Source: Streptomyces sp. FIT100
GTDB lineage: Bacteria; Actinomycetota; Actinomycetes; Streptomycetales; Streptomycetaceae
Direction of reading: 5' to 3'
Assembly: GCF_024584805.1 (NCBI RefSeq)
Contig: NZ_CP075715.1
Span: 5,076,526-5,140,525, forward strand
DNA: 64,000 nt
A model generated the notes under the pieces. That model had not been told where the DNA came from. It saw only the letters and a list, made by a program, of their open reading frames with translations, and did not search any database. A program made the translations under genes and the position numbers. This document shows, one piece after another, positions 56,740-64,000 of the stretch. How positions within the stretch are numbered: the stretch's first letter is position 1; every line of letters starts with the position of its first letter.

Positions 56740-58515
56740 ATGCGGACATTTTCTGACAATGCGGCGGTCGTCGATGCGCATACACAGACGAAGGCACGGA
56801 CGAAGACGCAAGCTCCGGACCCGCCCGCCGCTCTCCGCACCTTCCTGCCCTGGGGCTGGGCGGGGGTCCTGTTCCTCCTGTACGCGACCGTCGCCGTACG
56901 CCGTCACCAGCTCCTGCGCACCACCGGGTACGACCTCGGCATCTTCGAACAGGCCGTACGCGCCTACGCACAACTGCGCGCCCCCGTCGTCCCCTTGCGA
57001 GGAGAGGGCTTCAACCTCCTCGGCGACCACTTCCATCCCCTGATCGCCGTCCTCGCCCCCTTCTACCGGCTCTGGCCGTCCCCGGTCTGCCTGCTCGTCG
57101 CCCAGGCGGCGCTGCTCGCCGTCGCCGTCGTACCGCTCGCCCGCTGGGCCGCCCGCGTCCTCGGGCGGCGCGCCGCGCATGTCGTCGCCTTCGGGTACGG
57201 CGCAAGCTGGGGCATCGCCTCGGCCGCGGCCTTCGACTTCCACGAGGTCGCGCTCGCCGTGCCGCTGCTCGCCTTCGCGCTCGAAGCGCTCGGCCGCGGG
57301 CGGTGGCGGCGGGCGGTGGCCTGGGGAGCGCCGCTGCTGCTGGTCAAGGAGGACCTCGGGCTGACGCTCGCGGCGCTCGGCGCGTACGTGGCGTGGAAGG
57401 GCCCACGGAGGCTCGGGATCGCGACCGCCGTGGCCGGCGTCGCCGGCAGCCTGATCGAGATCAAGCTGCTGCTTCCGGCGTTCAACCCGGGAGGCGGCTA
57501 CGCGCACGGCGGCAATCTCGCCGACGCGCACGGCTCGCTCCTCGCCGACCTCGCCTTCATGCCGCTCGACGCCCTCCGGCCCGACGTCAAGGCGATGACC
57601 CTCGTCCTCGTCTTCGCGCCGAGCGCGCTCATCGCCCTGAGGTCGCCGCTCGCGCTGCTCGCCGTACCGACGCTGGCCTGGCGGATGCTGTCGGAGAACA
57701 GCTTCCACTGGGGCACCGCCTTCCACTACAGCGCCGTCCTGATGCCGATCGTCTTCGCGGGCCTCATCGACGCGCTCGGCCGCCACCGCGACGAGGCCGC
57801 CACCGCGCCCGGCACCGTCGCCACCCCCGGCAGTACTGGCACCCCCACCGAGCCGGGTACCCCCACCGCGCCCGGCACTGGCGCCCCGACGCCCGCCCAC
57901 GCCGCCGCGGCCGACGCGCCCGCCGCCGACGTGCGGACCGCGGACCCGTCGGCCGGCCGGAGGCCGGGACCCCGGCCCCCGGCCCTGCGGCGCTGGGCCG
58001 CCCGGGCCCAGGGCGCCCGTGGACCGGCGGCCCGCCATGTCCGGGCCTCGCTCGCCACCGTCTTCGCCGTGACCGTCGTCATGCTGCCGTCCTTCCCGCT
58101 GGCCCAGCTCGCCCAGCGCGCCACCTGGCACACGACACGCCACATCGAGGCCGCCCACGCCCTGCTGCGGCAGATCCCGGACGGCGCGACCGTGGCCGCC
58201 TCGAACCGGCTCGCACCCCAGCTCACGTCGCGCTGCCAGGTGGTGATCTTCCCGACCTGGCCGGTGGAGGGGCGGCTCTACGAGTACGACAGGAAGCGGC
58301 TGCCCCGCCCCACGGCGGAGTGGATCATCCATGACCGCCGGGCCCCGGAGGCATGGCCGTACCGGACCGGCCACTGGCCCTACCCGCCCGAGCAGCAGCT
58401 GGCGGAGCTGGAGGAGGCGCAGCGTTCGTACGGCTACGAGGTCGTCGCCGAGCGCGACGGCGTCACGCTCCTGCACCGCACCGCCGCCGGGACGGGAGTA
58501 CGGTCGAAAAGGTAA
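56740..58515 (+). CDS. DUF2079 membrane protein (GT-C-like)
   Basis: 591-residue integral membrane protein with about nine helices. The motif TTGYDLGIFEQAVRAYAQL in the first loop and FNLLGDHFHPLIAVLAPFYRLW are the DUF2079 signature, related to GT-C glycosyltransferases. SFHWGTAFHYSAVLMPIVF and the C-terminal extracytoplasmic domain ATVAASNRLAPQLTSR are also present. A variable Pro/Thr/Ala linker (~350-410, APGT/TPGT repeats) interrupts the protein. ATG 56740 is leaderless: TAACAT lies 8 nt upstream. It starts beyond the MITE, so it has its own promoter. Confidence 0.86.
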   Translation: MRTFSDNAAVVDAHTQTKARTKTQAPDPPAALRTFLPWGWAGVLFLLYATVAVRRHQLLRTTGYDLGIFEQAVRAYAQLRAPVVPLRGEGFNLLGDHFHPLIAVLAPFYRLWPSPVCLLVAQAALLAVAVVPLARWAARVLGRRAAHVVAFGYGASWGIASAAAFDFHEVALAVPLLAFALEALGRGRWRRAVAWGAPLLLVKEDLGLTLAALGAYVAWKGPRRLGIATAVAGVAGSLIEIKLLLPAFNPGGGYAHGGNLADAHGSLLADLAFMPLDALRPDVKAMTLVLVFAPSALIALRSPLALLAVPTLAWRMLSENSFHWGTAFHYSAVLMPIVFAGLIDALGRHRDEAATAPGTVATPGSTGTPTEPGTPTAPGTGAPTPAHAAAADAPAADVRTADPSAGRRPGPRPPALRRWAARAQGARGPAARHVRASLATVFAVTVVMLPSFPLAQLAQRATWHTTRHIEAAHALLRQIPDGATVAASNRLAPQLTSRCQVVIFPTWPVEGRLYEYDRKRLPRPTAEWIIHDRRAPEAWPYRTGHWPYPPEQQLAELEEAQRSYGYEVVAERDGVTLLHRTAAGTGVRSKR

Positions 58516-58545
58516 GTGTCGGGCCGGTCCGAGGAGTTGGCGACT

Positions 58546-58920
58546 GTGGCGCAGGGTAAGACCTCCTACACCTGCGGCCTCGACGCGGCGGTCGACGTCG
58601 TCGGCGGCAAGTGGAAGCCGATGATCCTCTGGGCGCTGCACGAGGGCACCCACCGCTTCGGCGAGCTGCGGCGGCAGGTGTCCGGAGTGAGCGAGAAGAT
58701 GCTGATCCAGCAGCTCCGCGAGCTGGAGGCGGACGGGATCGTGCACCGCGAGGTGTACCGGGAGGTGCCGCCCCGGGTCGAGTACTCGCTGACCGAGCCG
58801 GGCCGCGCCCTGAACGCGGCGCTGCTGCCGCTGGGCCGGTGGGGCGACGACTACATGGACCGGATCCTGGCCCACAAGGCGCGGGCCGCCTGCGAGCCCG
58901 CCGGGGCGTCAACCCGATGA
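58546..58920 (+). CDS. HxlR-family transcriptional regulator
   Basis: 124-residue winged-helix protein of the HxlR family. TCGLDAAVDVVGGKWKPMIL, WALHEGTHRFGELRRQV, SEKMLIQQLRELEADGIVHR, EVPPRVEYSLTEPGRAL and LLPLGRWGDDYMD are all typical; the single Cys near the N-terminus may be a redox or electrophile sensor, as in YodB/HypR. GTG 58546 is used because GAGGAG lies 9 nt upstream. It follows the DUF2079 gene by 30 nt and converges on the aldo/keto reductase gene. The target is not apparent in the window. Confidence 0.93.
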   Translation: MAQGKTSYTCGLDAAVDVVGGKWKPMILWALHEGTHRFGELRRQVSGVSEKMLIQQLRELEADGIVHREVYREVPPRVEYSLTEPGRALNAALLPLGRWGDDYMDRILAHKARAACEPAGASTR

Positions 58921-59108
58921 CCGGTGGACCGGGTCGCCCGTGGGGATTAGTCACCCGCACGGACCTGTACTGCTCCGTCTACGCCGGAGGCGGTATTTCC
59001 GGGGCTTTTCCGCCTCCGTACCGCAGTCCGGTGAATTCGGAGAGTAGTTGTGGCCTGTCGTGGCACGCAGCATCACTTACGAAGGGTTATGGTGGAAACC
59101 CCCCCCTC

Positions 59109-59146
59109 GGGCCGGTCCGTATCCCCCCCACGGACCGGCCCGTTTT
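59109..59146. terminator. Intrinsic terminator with T-run
   Basis: GGGCCGGTCCGT (59109-59120) and ACGGACCGGCCC (59130-59141) form a 12-bp stem with a 9-nt loop followed by GTTTTC. It lies between the HxlR and aldo/keto reductase genes; the T-run favours the + strand transcript. A -10-like TATGGT sits just upstream at 59087-59092. Confidence 0.8.
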
Positions 59147-59163
59147 CTGTTCCCGGGGCGGAC

Positions 59164-60201
59164 TCAGCCGCGGGCGGCCCAGATGTTCGTCCCCGCCGTG
59201 TCCACCGCGAAGGTGTCGATCTCCTTCAGGTCCTCCTCGGAGAGCGGCGCTCCGGAGAGCGCGGCGACGTTCTCCTCCAGCTGCCGCACACTGCTCGCGC
59301 CGATCAGCGCGGAGGTCATCCGCTCGTCGCGCAGCACCCAGTTCAGCGCGAGCTGGGCCAGCGACTGGCCACGGCGCTGCGCGATCCCGTTCAGCCCGTT
59401 CAGCCGTTGGAGCACGTCGTCGGAGAGCAGGTTCGGGTCGAGGGACTTGCCCTGCGTCGCCCGTGAGCCCTCCGGGATGCCGGTCAGGTACTTGTTCGTG
59501 AGCAGACCCTGGGCGAGCGGCGCGAAGGAGATGCAGCCCATGCCGGCCGCCTCCAGGGTGTCGAGGAGCGCGTCCTCCTCGGTCCATCGGTTGATCATCG
59601 AGTAGGACGGCTGGTGGATGAGGGCCGGAACGCCCATTTCCTTCAGCAGCCGGGCCGCCTCGGCGGTCTGCTCCGCGTTGTAGGAGGACACGCCCACGTA
59701 GAGCGCCTTGCCCTGCTGGACGGCGGACGCGAGCGCGCCCATCGTCTCCTCCAGCGGGGTGTGCGGGTCGAAGCGGTGCGAGTAGAAGATGTCGACGTAG
59801 TCGAGGCCCATGCGCTTCAGGGACGCGTCGAGCGAGGACGTCAGGTACTTGCGCGAGCCCCACTCGCCGTAGGGGCCGGGGTGCATCAGGTAACCCGCCT
59901 TGGTGGAGACGATCAGCTCGTCCCGGTACGCCGTGAAGTCCTGGGCGAAGATCTTCCCGAAGTTCACCTCGGCCGAGCCGGGGGGCGGGCCGTAGTTGTT
60001 CGCCAGGTCGAAGTGGGTGACGCCCAGGTCGAAGGCGCGGCGCAGGATCGCGCGCTGCGAGTCCAGGGCGCGGTCGTCGCCGAAGTTGTGCCAGAGGCCC
60101 AGGGAGATCGCGGGGAGCCTGAGCCCGCTGCGGCCGGTGCGGCGGTATTCCATGGAGTCGTAGCGGCTGTCGGCGGCGCGGTAGTACAGGGAATCGTTCA
60201 C
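59164..60201 (-). CDS. yghZ: Aldo/keto reductase, YghZ type (L-glyceraldehyde-3-phosphate reductase)
   Basis: 345-residue NADPH-dependent reductase, close to E. coli YghZ (GpmQ), which reduces L-glyceraldehyde 3-phosphate and methylglyoxal. Matching blocks are YRRTGRSGLRLPAISLGLWH, RAFDLGVTHFDLANNYGPPP, STKAGYLMHPGPYGEWGSRK, YVDIFYSHRFDP, IHQPSYSMINRW and GASSVRQLEENV. The catalytic tetrad residues Asp, Tyr, Lys and His fall in DLANNY, STKAGY and YSHRF. GTG 60201 gives the typical N-terminal extension and has AGGGAAG upstream. It stands alone, divergent from uppS. Confidence 0.94.
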   Translation of the reverse strand: MNDSLYYRAADSRYDSMEYRRTGRSGLRLPAISLGLWHNFGDDRALDSQRAILRRAFDLGVTHFDLANNYGPPPGSAEVNFGKIFAQDFTAYRDELIVSTKAGYLMHPGPYGEWGSRKYLTSSLDASLKRMGLDYVDIFYSHRFDPHTPLEETMGALASAVQQGKALYVGVSSYNAEQTAEAARLLKEMGVPALIHQPSYSMINRWTEEDALLDTLEAAGMGCISFAPLAQGLLTNKYLTGIPEGSRATQGKSLDPNLLSDDVLQRLNGLNGIAQRRGQSLAQLALNWVLRDERMTSALIGASSVRQLEENVAALSGAPLSEEDLKEIDTFAVDTAGTNIWAARG

Positions 60202-60327
60202 GCTTCCCTGCTTATCACGGACTTGTGACAGACCGGGTTGGGTGGCCGTGGCCGGTCCGCAGTAGTGTGACGGCTCCGGGGGGCATGGTCTGGCGTGTGC
60301 CCGGACGGAACCGAGAGGGTGGACACA

Positions 60328-61089
60328 GTGAACTTGCGCGACCTGGTGTACGGGCTCTACGCACGCCGGGTGGAGGGCCGCCTGGACCACGCCCAGGTGC
60401 CCAAGCACATCGGCGTCATCCTGGACGGCAACCGCCGCTGGGCGAAGGCGTCCGGCGGCACGACCGAGCAGGGTCACAAGGCGGGTGCCAACAAGATCCA
60501 TGAGCTCCTCGGCTGGTGTGCCGAGACCGACGTCGAGGTCGTCACGCTCTGGATGCTGTCCACCGACAATCTGGACCGGCCCGAGGAGGAGCTCGTCCCG
60601 CTCCTCGGCATCATCGAGGACGCGGTGCGCGGACTGGCGGCGGACGGCCGCTGGCGGGTCCACCACGTCGGCACGCTCGACCTGCTGCCCGCCAGGACGC
60701 AGTCCGTCCTGAAGGAGGCCGAGCAGACGACGGACGGAGTCGACGGGATACTCGTCAACGTCGCCGTCGGCTACGGAGGCCGGCAGGAGATCGCGGACGC
60801 GGTCCGCTCGCTGCTGACCGAGCACGCGTCCAAGGGGACGACCTTCGAGGAGCTCGCCGAGATCGTCGACACGGACCTGATCGCCTCGCACCTCTACACC
60901 CGGGGCCAGCCCGATCCCGATCTGGTCATCCGCACCAGCGGCGAGCAGCGGCTGTCGGGCTTCATGCTCTGGCAGAGCGCCCATTCGGAGTACTACTTCT
61001 GCGAGGTTTTCTGGCCGGCCCTCCGCAAGGTCGACTTCCTCCGCGCGCTGCGCGACTACGCGGCCCGGCACCGGCGCTACGGCGCCTGA
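60328..61089 (+). CDS. uppS: Isoprenyl transferase (UppS/cis-prenyltransferase)
   Basis: 253-residue cis-prenyltransferase that condenses isopentenyl diphosphate onto an allylic primer to make polyprenyl diphosphate for wall synthesis. The family motif HIGVILDGNRRWAKASG carries the catalytic Asp, followed by NVAVGYGGRQEIADAVR, DLVIRTSGEQRLSGFMLWQS and HSEYYFCEVFWPALRKVDFL. GTG 60328 is chosen because GAGAGGG lies 7-8 nt upstream and the family begins NLRDLVYGLYARRVE. TAGTGT at 60263-60268 is a possible -10 box. It is divergent from the aldo/keto reductase gene. Confidence 0.94.
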   Translation: MNLRDLVYGLYARRVEGRLDHAQVPKHIGVILDGNRRWAKASGGTTEQGHKAGANKIHELLGWCAETDVEVVTLWMLSTDNLDRPEEELVPLLGIIEDAVRGLAADGRWRVHHVGTLDLLPARTQSVLKEAEQTTDGVDGILVNVAVGYGGRQEIADAVRSLLTEHASKGTTFEELAEIVDTDLIASHLYTRGQPDPDLVIRTSGEQRLSGFMLWQSAHSEYYFCEVFWPALRKVDFLRALRDYAARHRRYGA

Positions 61090-61418
61090 CGGGGCGCGGC
61101 CCGGCCGCTCCCCTGACCACCCGCCCGGGCGTGGTCATCGCCTGTTCATCGACGCGTCGTCATATGCCATGGCATGGCCGCGCTTGTTCGAGGGAATATC
61201 CCTTCCAGGTCGACATCCGGACAACCAGTCCGGATGCCGTTCTACAGCGAGTGGCACCGAGCCGCTCGCCCGGGAGGCCCTTTGCGCCAGGACGACCGTG
61301 CGGTCAGCACGGAAGGATCGGAGGGCCGGTGCCCGGCCCGTGCAACGCGGCCGGAGACCGGTCCCACTGCCCGCGACGCCGTCGCACCCCGATCTCAGCC
61401 GAGGGGGTACGTCCTTCC
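61090..61418 (+). promoter_or_regulatory. 329-nt leader region between uppS and phoH, with hairpins
   Basis: No convincing gene. It holds a 12-bp palindrome ATGCCATGGCAT (61164-61175), the repeat AGGGA-ATA-TCCCT (61191-61203) and a strong hairpin CATCCGGAC-AACCA-GTCCGGATG (61214-61236) that could end the uppS transcript. The rest is a GC-rich leader of the PhoH gene with further weak stems. An 83-codon frame from 61174 overlaps the PhoH start and looks non-coding. Confidence 0.5.
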
Positions 61419-62741
61419 GTGGTGAACAGCACAAAGCGCCGCATGCCCGACAGGCGCACCTACGTTCTCGACACCAGCGTCCTGCTGGCCGACCCGAACG
61501 CCTTGTCACGCTTCGACGAGCACGAAGTCGTGCTCCCGATCGTCGTGGTCACGGAGCTGGAGGCCAAAAGGCACCATCCGGAGCTCGGTTACTTCGCCCG
61601 GCAGGCGCTGCGCCTGCTGGACGACTACCGGGTCCGGTTCGGCCGGCTGGACGCCCCCATCCCCATGGGCGACCTCGGCGGCACGCTGCGGGTCGAGCTC
61701 AACCACTCGGACCCGGGCGTCCTCCCCGCCGGCTACCGGCTGGGGGACAACGACTCACGGATTCTCGCGGTCGCCCGCAACCTCCAGGCCGAGGGGTACG
61801 ACGTCACCGTCGTCTCCAAGGACCTCCCCCTCCGCATCAAGGCGTCGTCCGTCGGCCTCCTCGCCGAGGAGTACCGTGCGGAGCTCGCCATCACGGACTC
61901 CGGTTGGACCGGAATGTCCGAACTGGCGCTCTCCGCCGAGCAGGTGGACATCCTCTATGAAGAGGAGACGCTGTACGTCCCGGAGGCCGCCGAGTTCCCC
62001 GTCCACACCGGACTGGTGCTCCAGTCCGAGCGCGGCAAGGCGCTCGGCCGCATCACCGCCGAGGGCAACGTGCGCCTCGTCCGGGGCGACCGCGAGGCTT
62101 TCGGCATCCGCGGCCGCAGCGCCGAGCAGCGCATCGCCCTCGATCTGCTGCTCGACCCGGACGTCGGGATCGTCTCGATGGGCGGCCGGGCCGGAACCGG
62201 CAAGTCCGCGCTGGCGCTCTGCGCGGGCCTGGAGGCGGTCCTGGAGCGCCGCCAGCACCAGAAGGTGATGGTCTTCCGGCCGCTGTACGCGGTCGGCGGG
62301 CAGGAGCTCGGCTATCTGCCGGGCACCGAGGCCGAGAAGATGAGCCCGTGGGCCCAGGCCGTCTTCGACACGCTCTCCGCCGTCGCCGGCCGCGAGGTCA
62401 TCGAGGAGGTCCTCGGCCGCGGCATGCTGGAAGTCCTGCCGCTCACCCATATCCGAGGGCGGTCGCTGCACGACGCGTTCGTCATCGTCGACGAGGCCCA
62501 GTCCCTGGAGCGGAACGTCCTCCTGACCGTTCTGTCCCGTATCGGGGCCAATTCCCGGGTTGTTCTGACCCATGATGTGGCGCAAAGGGATAATTTGCGG
62601 GTCGGCCGGTACGACGGAGTCGTCGCCGTCGTCGAGAAGTTGAAGGGCCATCCACTGTTCGCCCATGTGACGCTCACGCGTTCCGAGCGTTCGCAGATCG
62701 CCGCCCTCGTGACCGAAATGCTGGAGGACGGACCGATCTGA
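61419..62741 (+). CDS. phoH: PIN-PhoH protein (PhoH2-type RNase/helicase ATPase)
   Basis: 440-residue fusion. Residues ~10-150 are a PIN nuclease domain (RTYVLDTSVLLADPNALSRF, VVVTELEAKRHH, GDNDSRILAVARNLQ, VTVVSKDLPLRIKASS) with the acidic metal residues intact. Residues ~190-430 are a PhoH ATPase: Walker A GGRAGTGKSALALCAG, Walker B DAFVIVDEAQSLE, and LTHDVAQRDNLRVGRYDGV. PhoH2 proteins unwind and degrade RNA with ATP. GTG 61419 (or 61422) follows GAGGGGGT at about 11 nt. A hairpin terminator follows. Confidence 0.95.
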   Translation: MVNSTKRRMPDRRTYVLDTSVLLADPNALSRFDEHEVVLPIVVVTELEAKRHHPELGYFARQALRLLDDYRVRFGRLDAPIPMGDLGGTLRVELNHSDPGVLPAGYRLGDNDSRILAVARNLQAEGYDVTVVSKDLPLRIKASSVGLLAEEYRAELAITDSGWTGMSELALSAEQVDILYEEETLYVPEAAEFPVHTGLVLQSERGKALGRITAEGNVRLVRGDREAFGIRGRSAEQRIALDLLLDPDVGIVSMGGRAGTGKSALALCAGLEAVLERRQHQKVMVFRPLYAVGGQELGYLPGTEAEKMSPWAQAVFDTLSAVAGREVIEEVLGRGMLEVLPLTHIRGRSLHDAFVIVDEAQSLERNVLLTVLSRIGANSRVVLTHDVAQRDNLRVGRYDGVVAVVEKLKGHPLFAHVTLTRSERSQIAALVTEMLEDGPI

Positions 62742-62767
62742 TACGGCTTGGCCTGTAGGAAAGTTGG

Positions 62768-62805
62768 CGCCGCCCGGCGAAGCCCAGGAGCTTAGCCGGG
62801 CGGCG
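62768..62805 (+). terminator. Terminator of phoH
   Basis: CGCCGCCCGGC (62768-62778) and GCCGGGCGGCG (62795-62805) form an 11-bp stem with a 16-nt loop, 27 nt past the phoH stop. Confidence 0.75.
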
Positions 62806-62829
62806 TCGTGCCGTGCGGGGGTTTCCGTA

Positions 62830-63135
62830 AAACCCCTGGCCCAAACGGCATGTGAGCTTTCCCACGCAACGAGGAATTGCCTTGCGCCGTCGCCGTCCGG
62901 CAGAGTCTTGCTTCCGTCAGGCCCCGCATACGGCACACACGCATCTCCAGGGATGTGGCTCCACACAACTCAACAGCCGCCGCCGTATGCCGCCCGAGCA
63001 CCACGCGGCGCTCCTCGCAAGGGAGTTGCCCACCGGGCCCGTGCCCCCCGTGACCTAGCAAGTTGGGGTGCCAGTGCCAGGGGCACGATTGCGCCCGCGA
63101 GGTCACCCGTGCGGGCGATGCTGGAAGGAAATCGT
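62830..63135 (+). promoter_or_regulatory. Long structured leader of the transglycosylase gene
   Basis: About 300 nt without a supported gene. It ends in a large hairpin, GTGACCT (63050-63056) with AGGTCAC (63100-63106), enclosing a GGTGCCAGTGCC..GGGGCACG stem, 30 nt before the start codon. Streptomyces wall-hydrolase genes often have such leaders, some being ydaO-type c-di-AMP riboswitches; I cannot confirm the conserved riboswitch core by eye. Confidence 0.4.
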
Positions 63136-63825
63136 GTGAGCCGGATCTCGGTCCGGGGATTCGCGGTGGCGTCCGCCACTGCGGTCACCACTGTCGGCGC
63201 TGTCGTGGGCGTGGCTTCGGGCACCCCGCAGCCCTCGAACGACTTCGAGGCGGCTGCCGCCGACGCGACGCTCCTCGCAGACATCCCCGTCGGACAGCAG
63301 GCCCAGGTTCAGGTCGCGTCGCTGACGCAGCAGGCCGACGCACAGGCCGCTGCCGCGGACGCGGCTGCGAAGAAGTCCGCCGAGGAGGCGGCCCGTATCC
63401 AGGCCGCCAAGGACGCCAAGGCGAAGAAGCAGGCCGCCGAGGAAGCCGCCGAGCGCGCTGCCGAGGAAGAGGCCGAGCGTGCCAGCCGCGAGGCCGCCCG
63501 CGATGCCTCCAGCTTCGCGACCCAGTCGTCCTACAGCGTCGCCGAGGTTCAGGCGATCGCCCGGCAGATGATCCCGGGCGACCAGTTCCAGTGCTTCAGC
63601 AACATCGTGGACCACGAGTCCAGCTGGAACTACCAGGCGTCGAACCCGTCGTCCGGTGCCTACGGTCTCGTCCAGGCCCTCCCGGGCTCCAAGATGGCCT
63701 CCGCGGGTGCCGACTGGCAGACCAACCCCGCCACCCAGATAAAGTGGGGCCTCAACTACATGAACGACCGCTACGGCAGCCCCTGCGGTGCCTGGTCGTT
63801 CTGGCAGGCCAACCACTGGTACTAG
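63136..63825 (+). CDS. Secreted lytic transglycosylase-like protein (SLT domain)
   Basis: 229-residue exported wall hydrolase. A signal peptide (~5-32, VRGFAVASATAVTTVGAVVGV) is followed by an Ala/Lys/Glu coiled-coil region (~65-125) of alternating AA-EE-K residues, then a C-terminal lysozyme-like domain (~140-229): QAIARQMIPGDQFQCFSNIV, catalytic Glu in DHESSWNYQASNPSSGAYGL, KWGLNYMNDRYGSPCGAWSF and a final HWY. GTG 63136 has GGAAGGAA 6 nt upstream; ATG 63118 is an alternative. A long structured leader suggests post-transcriptional control of this growth-linked hydrolase. Confidence 0.92.
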   Translation: MSRISVRGFAVASATAVTTVGAVVGVASGTPQPSNDFEAAAADATLLADIPVGQQAQVQVASLTQQADAQAAAADAAAKKSAEEAARIQAAKDAKAKKQAAEEAAERAAEEEAERASREAARDASSFATQSSYSVAEVQAIARQMIPGDQFQCFSNIVDHESSWNYQASNPSSGAYGLVQALPGSKMASAGADWQTNPATQIKWGLNYMNDRYGSPCGAWSFWQANHWY

Positions 63826-63889
63826 GCCGCCGCCGGGCCCGCACCGGGCCCACCCGCCAGATCCGCCGATCCGGCGCTCAACGTCGCGG

Positions 63890-63918
63890 AGCCCCTCGCC
63901 GTCCTACGGTGAGGGGCT
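63890..63918 (+). terminator. Terminator of the transglycosylase gene
   Basis: AGCCCCTCGCCG (63890-63901) pairs with CGGTGAGGGGCT (63907-63918) with one G-T pair and a 5-nt loop, followed by TCG. It is 64 nt past the stop codon. Confidence 0.75.
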
Positions 63919-63965
63919 TCGTGCGTGTACGGTCGGGGCGGACCCGGGGGGAGAGGAAAAGCGAC

Positions 63966-64000
63966 ATGTCGAAAACGCCAGGGTGGCTCGGCCGGCTGGG
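63966..64000 (+). CDS. Start of a gene cut by the window edge
   Basis: ATG 63966 follows GGGGGGAGAGG at 7 nt and opens a frame MSKTPGWLGRLG that runs off the window. Too short to assign; the good ribosome binding site and the terminator upstream support a real gene start. Confidence 0.6.
   Translation, partial: MSKTPGWLGRL

Noticed and set aside
61174..61425. 83-codon frame in the uppS-phoH gap
   Set aside because: It overlaps the phoH start, has no ribosome binding site, and its composition is not protein-like.

Overview
The window is chromosomal DNA from a Streptomyces or a very close actinomycete. The evidence is the extreme GC content with strong third-position G/C, frequent GTG starts, leaderless genes, and actinomycete hallmarks: a WhiJ-like regulator with a DUF397 partner and an AbaA-like ATPase, a MatA/MatB aggregation locus, a DasR-type site before a chitinase, and a rare TTA codon in a regulator. 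No rRNA, tRNA, CRISPR array, prophage or plasmid origin was found.

Layout. 1-7.9 kb: end of an AlaT-type aminotransferase, a P450 preceded by a tiny ORF, a HigBA-type toxin-antitoxin pair with a palindromic operator, a secreted beta-helix protein and an MptB-like mannosyltransferase. 8.5-11.2 kb: matA-matB, predicted to make an extracellular poly-N-acetylglucosamine-type glycan; the deacetylase domain of MatB looks degenerate. 11.2-14 kb: AlkB, a divergent nitroreductase/azoreductase pair around a concentric palindrome, and a MarR regulator. 14-17.7 kb: a coupled regulator-DUF397-P450 operon, with a TTA codon in the regulator, divergent from an ATPase gene that reads in frame into a second gene. 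17.7-24.8 kb: a D-amino-acid catabolic cluster (D-aminoacylase, PLP deaminase/aldolase, PfkB kinase, IclR regulator, RidA, GntP permease); the kinase carries an in-frame palindromic repeat insertion. 25-31 kb: a 34-residue acidic protein, a TIGR04222-like membrane protein, an M14 carboxypeptidase, an Nramp-like transporter and a GH18 chitinase.

31.6-56.4 kb is the most interesting part: a complete Tad/Flp pilus locus (CpaB, CpaE, two TadE proteins, CpaF, TadB, TadC, a two-component pair, Flp pilin, a TadG-like protein, a lipoprotein, an OmpA-domain protein, and an A24 prepilin peptidase at the far end). Inside it lie two polymorphic toxins whose N-termini are Flp-type prepilin segments. Each continues through a shared helical module and a pretoxin HINT domain to a different C-terminal toxin (one unknown, one REase-5 type), and each is followed by coupled or adjacent immunity genes. 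A 677-residue membrane/pilin hybrid is encoded divergently. Six promoters in this region share one element, roughly GATTGGGnCC..GGGCCCA placed 22-23 nt before a TAnnnT -10 box. This suggests one regulon, possibly run by the locus two-component system. I read the region as a pilus-coupled toxin display or delivery system; that is inference from architecture.

56.4-64 kb: a probable MITE inserted at the stop codon of the prepilin peptidase gene, a DUF2079 membrane protein, an HxlR regulator, a YghZ-type aldo/keto reductase, isoprenyl transferase UppS, a PIN-PhoH ATPase and a secreted transglycosylase with a long structured leader.
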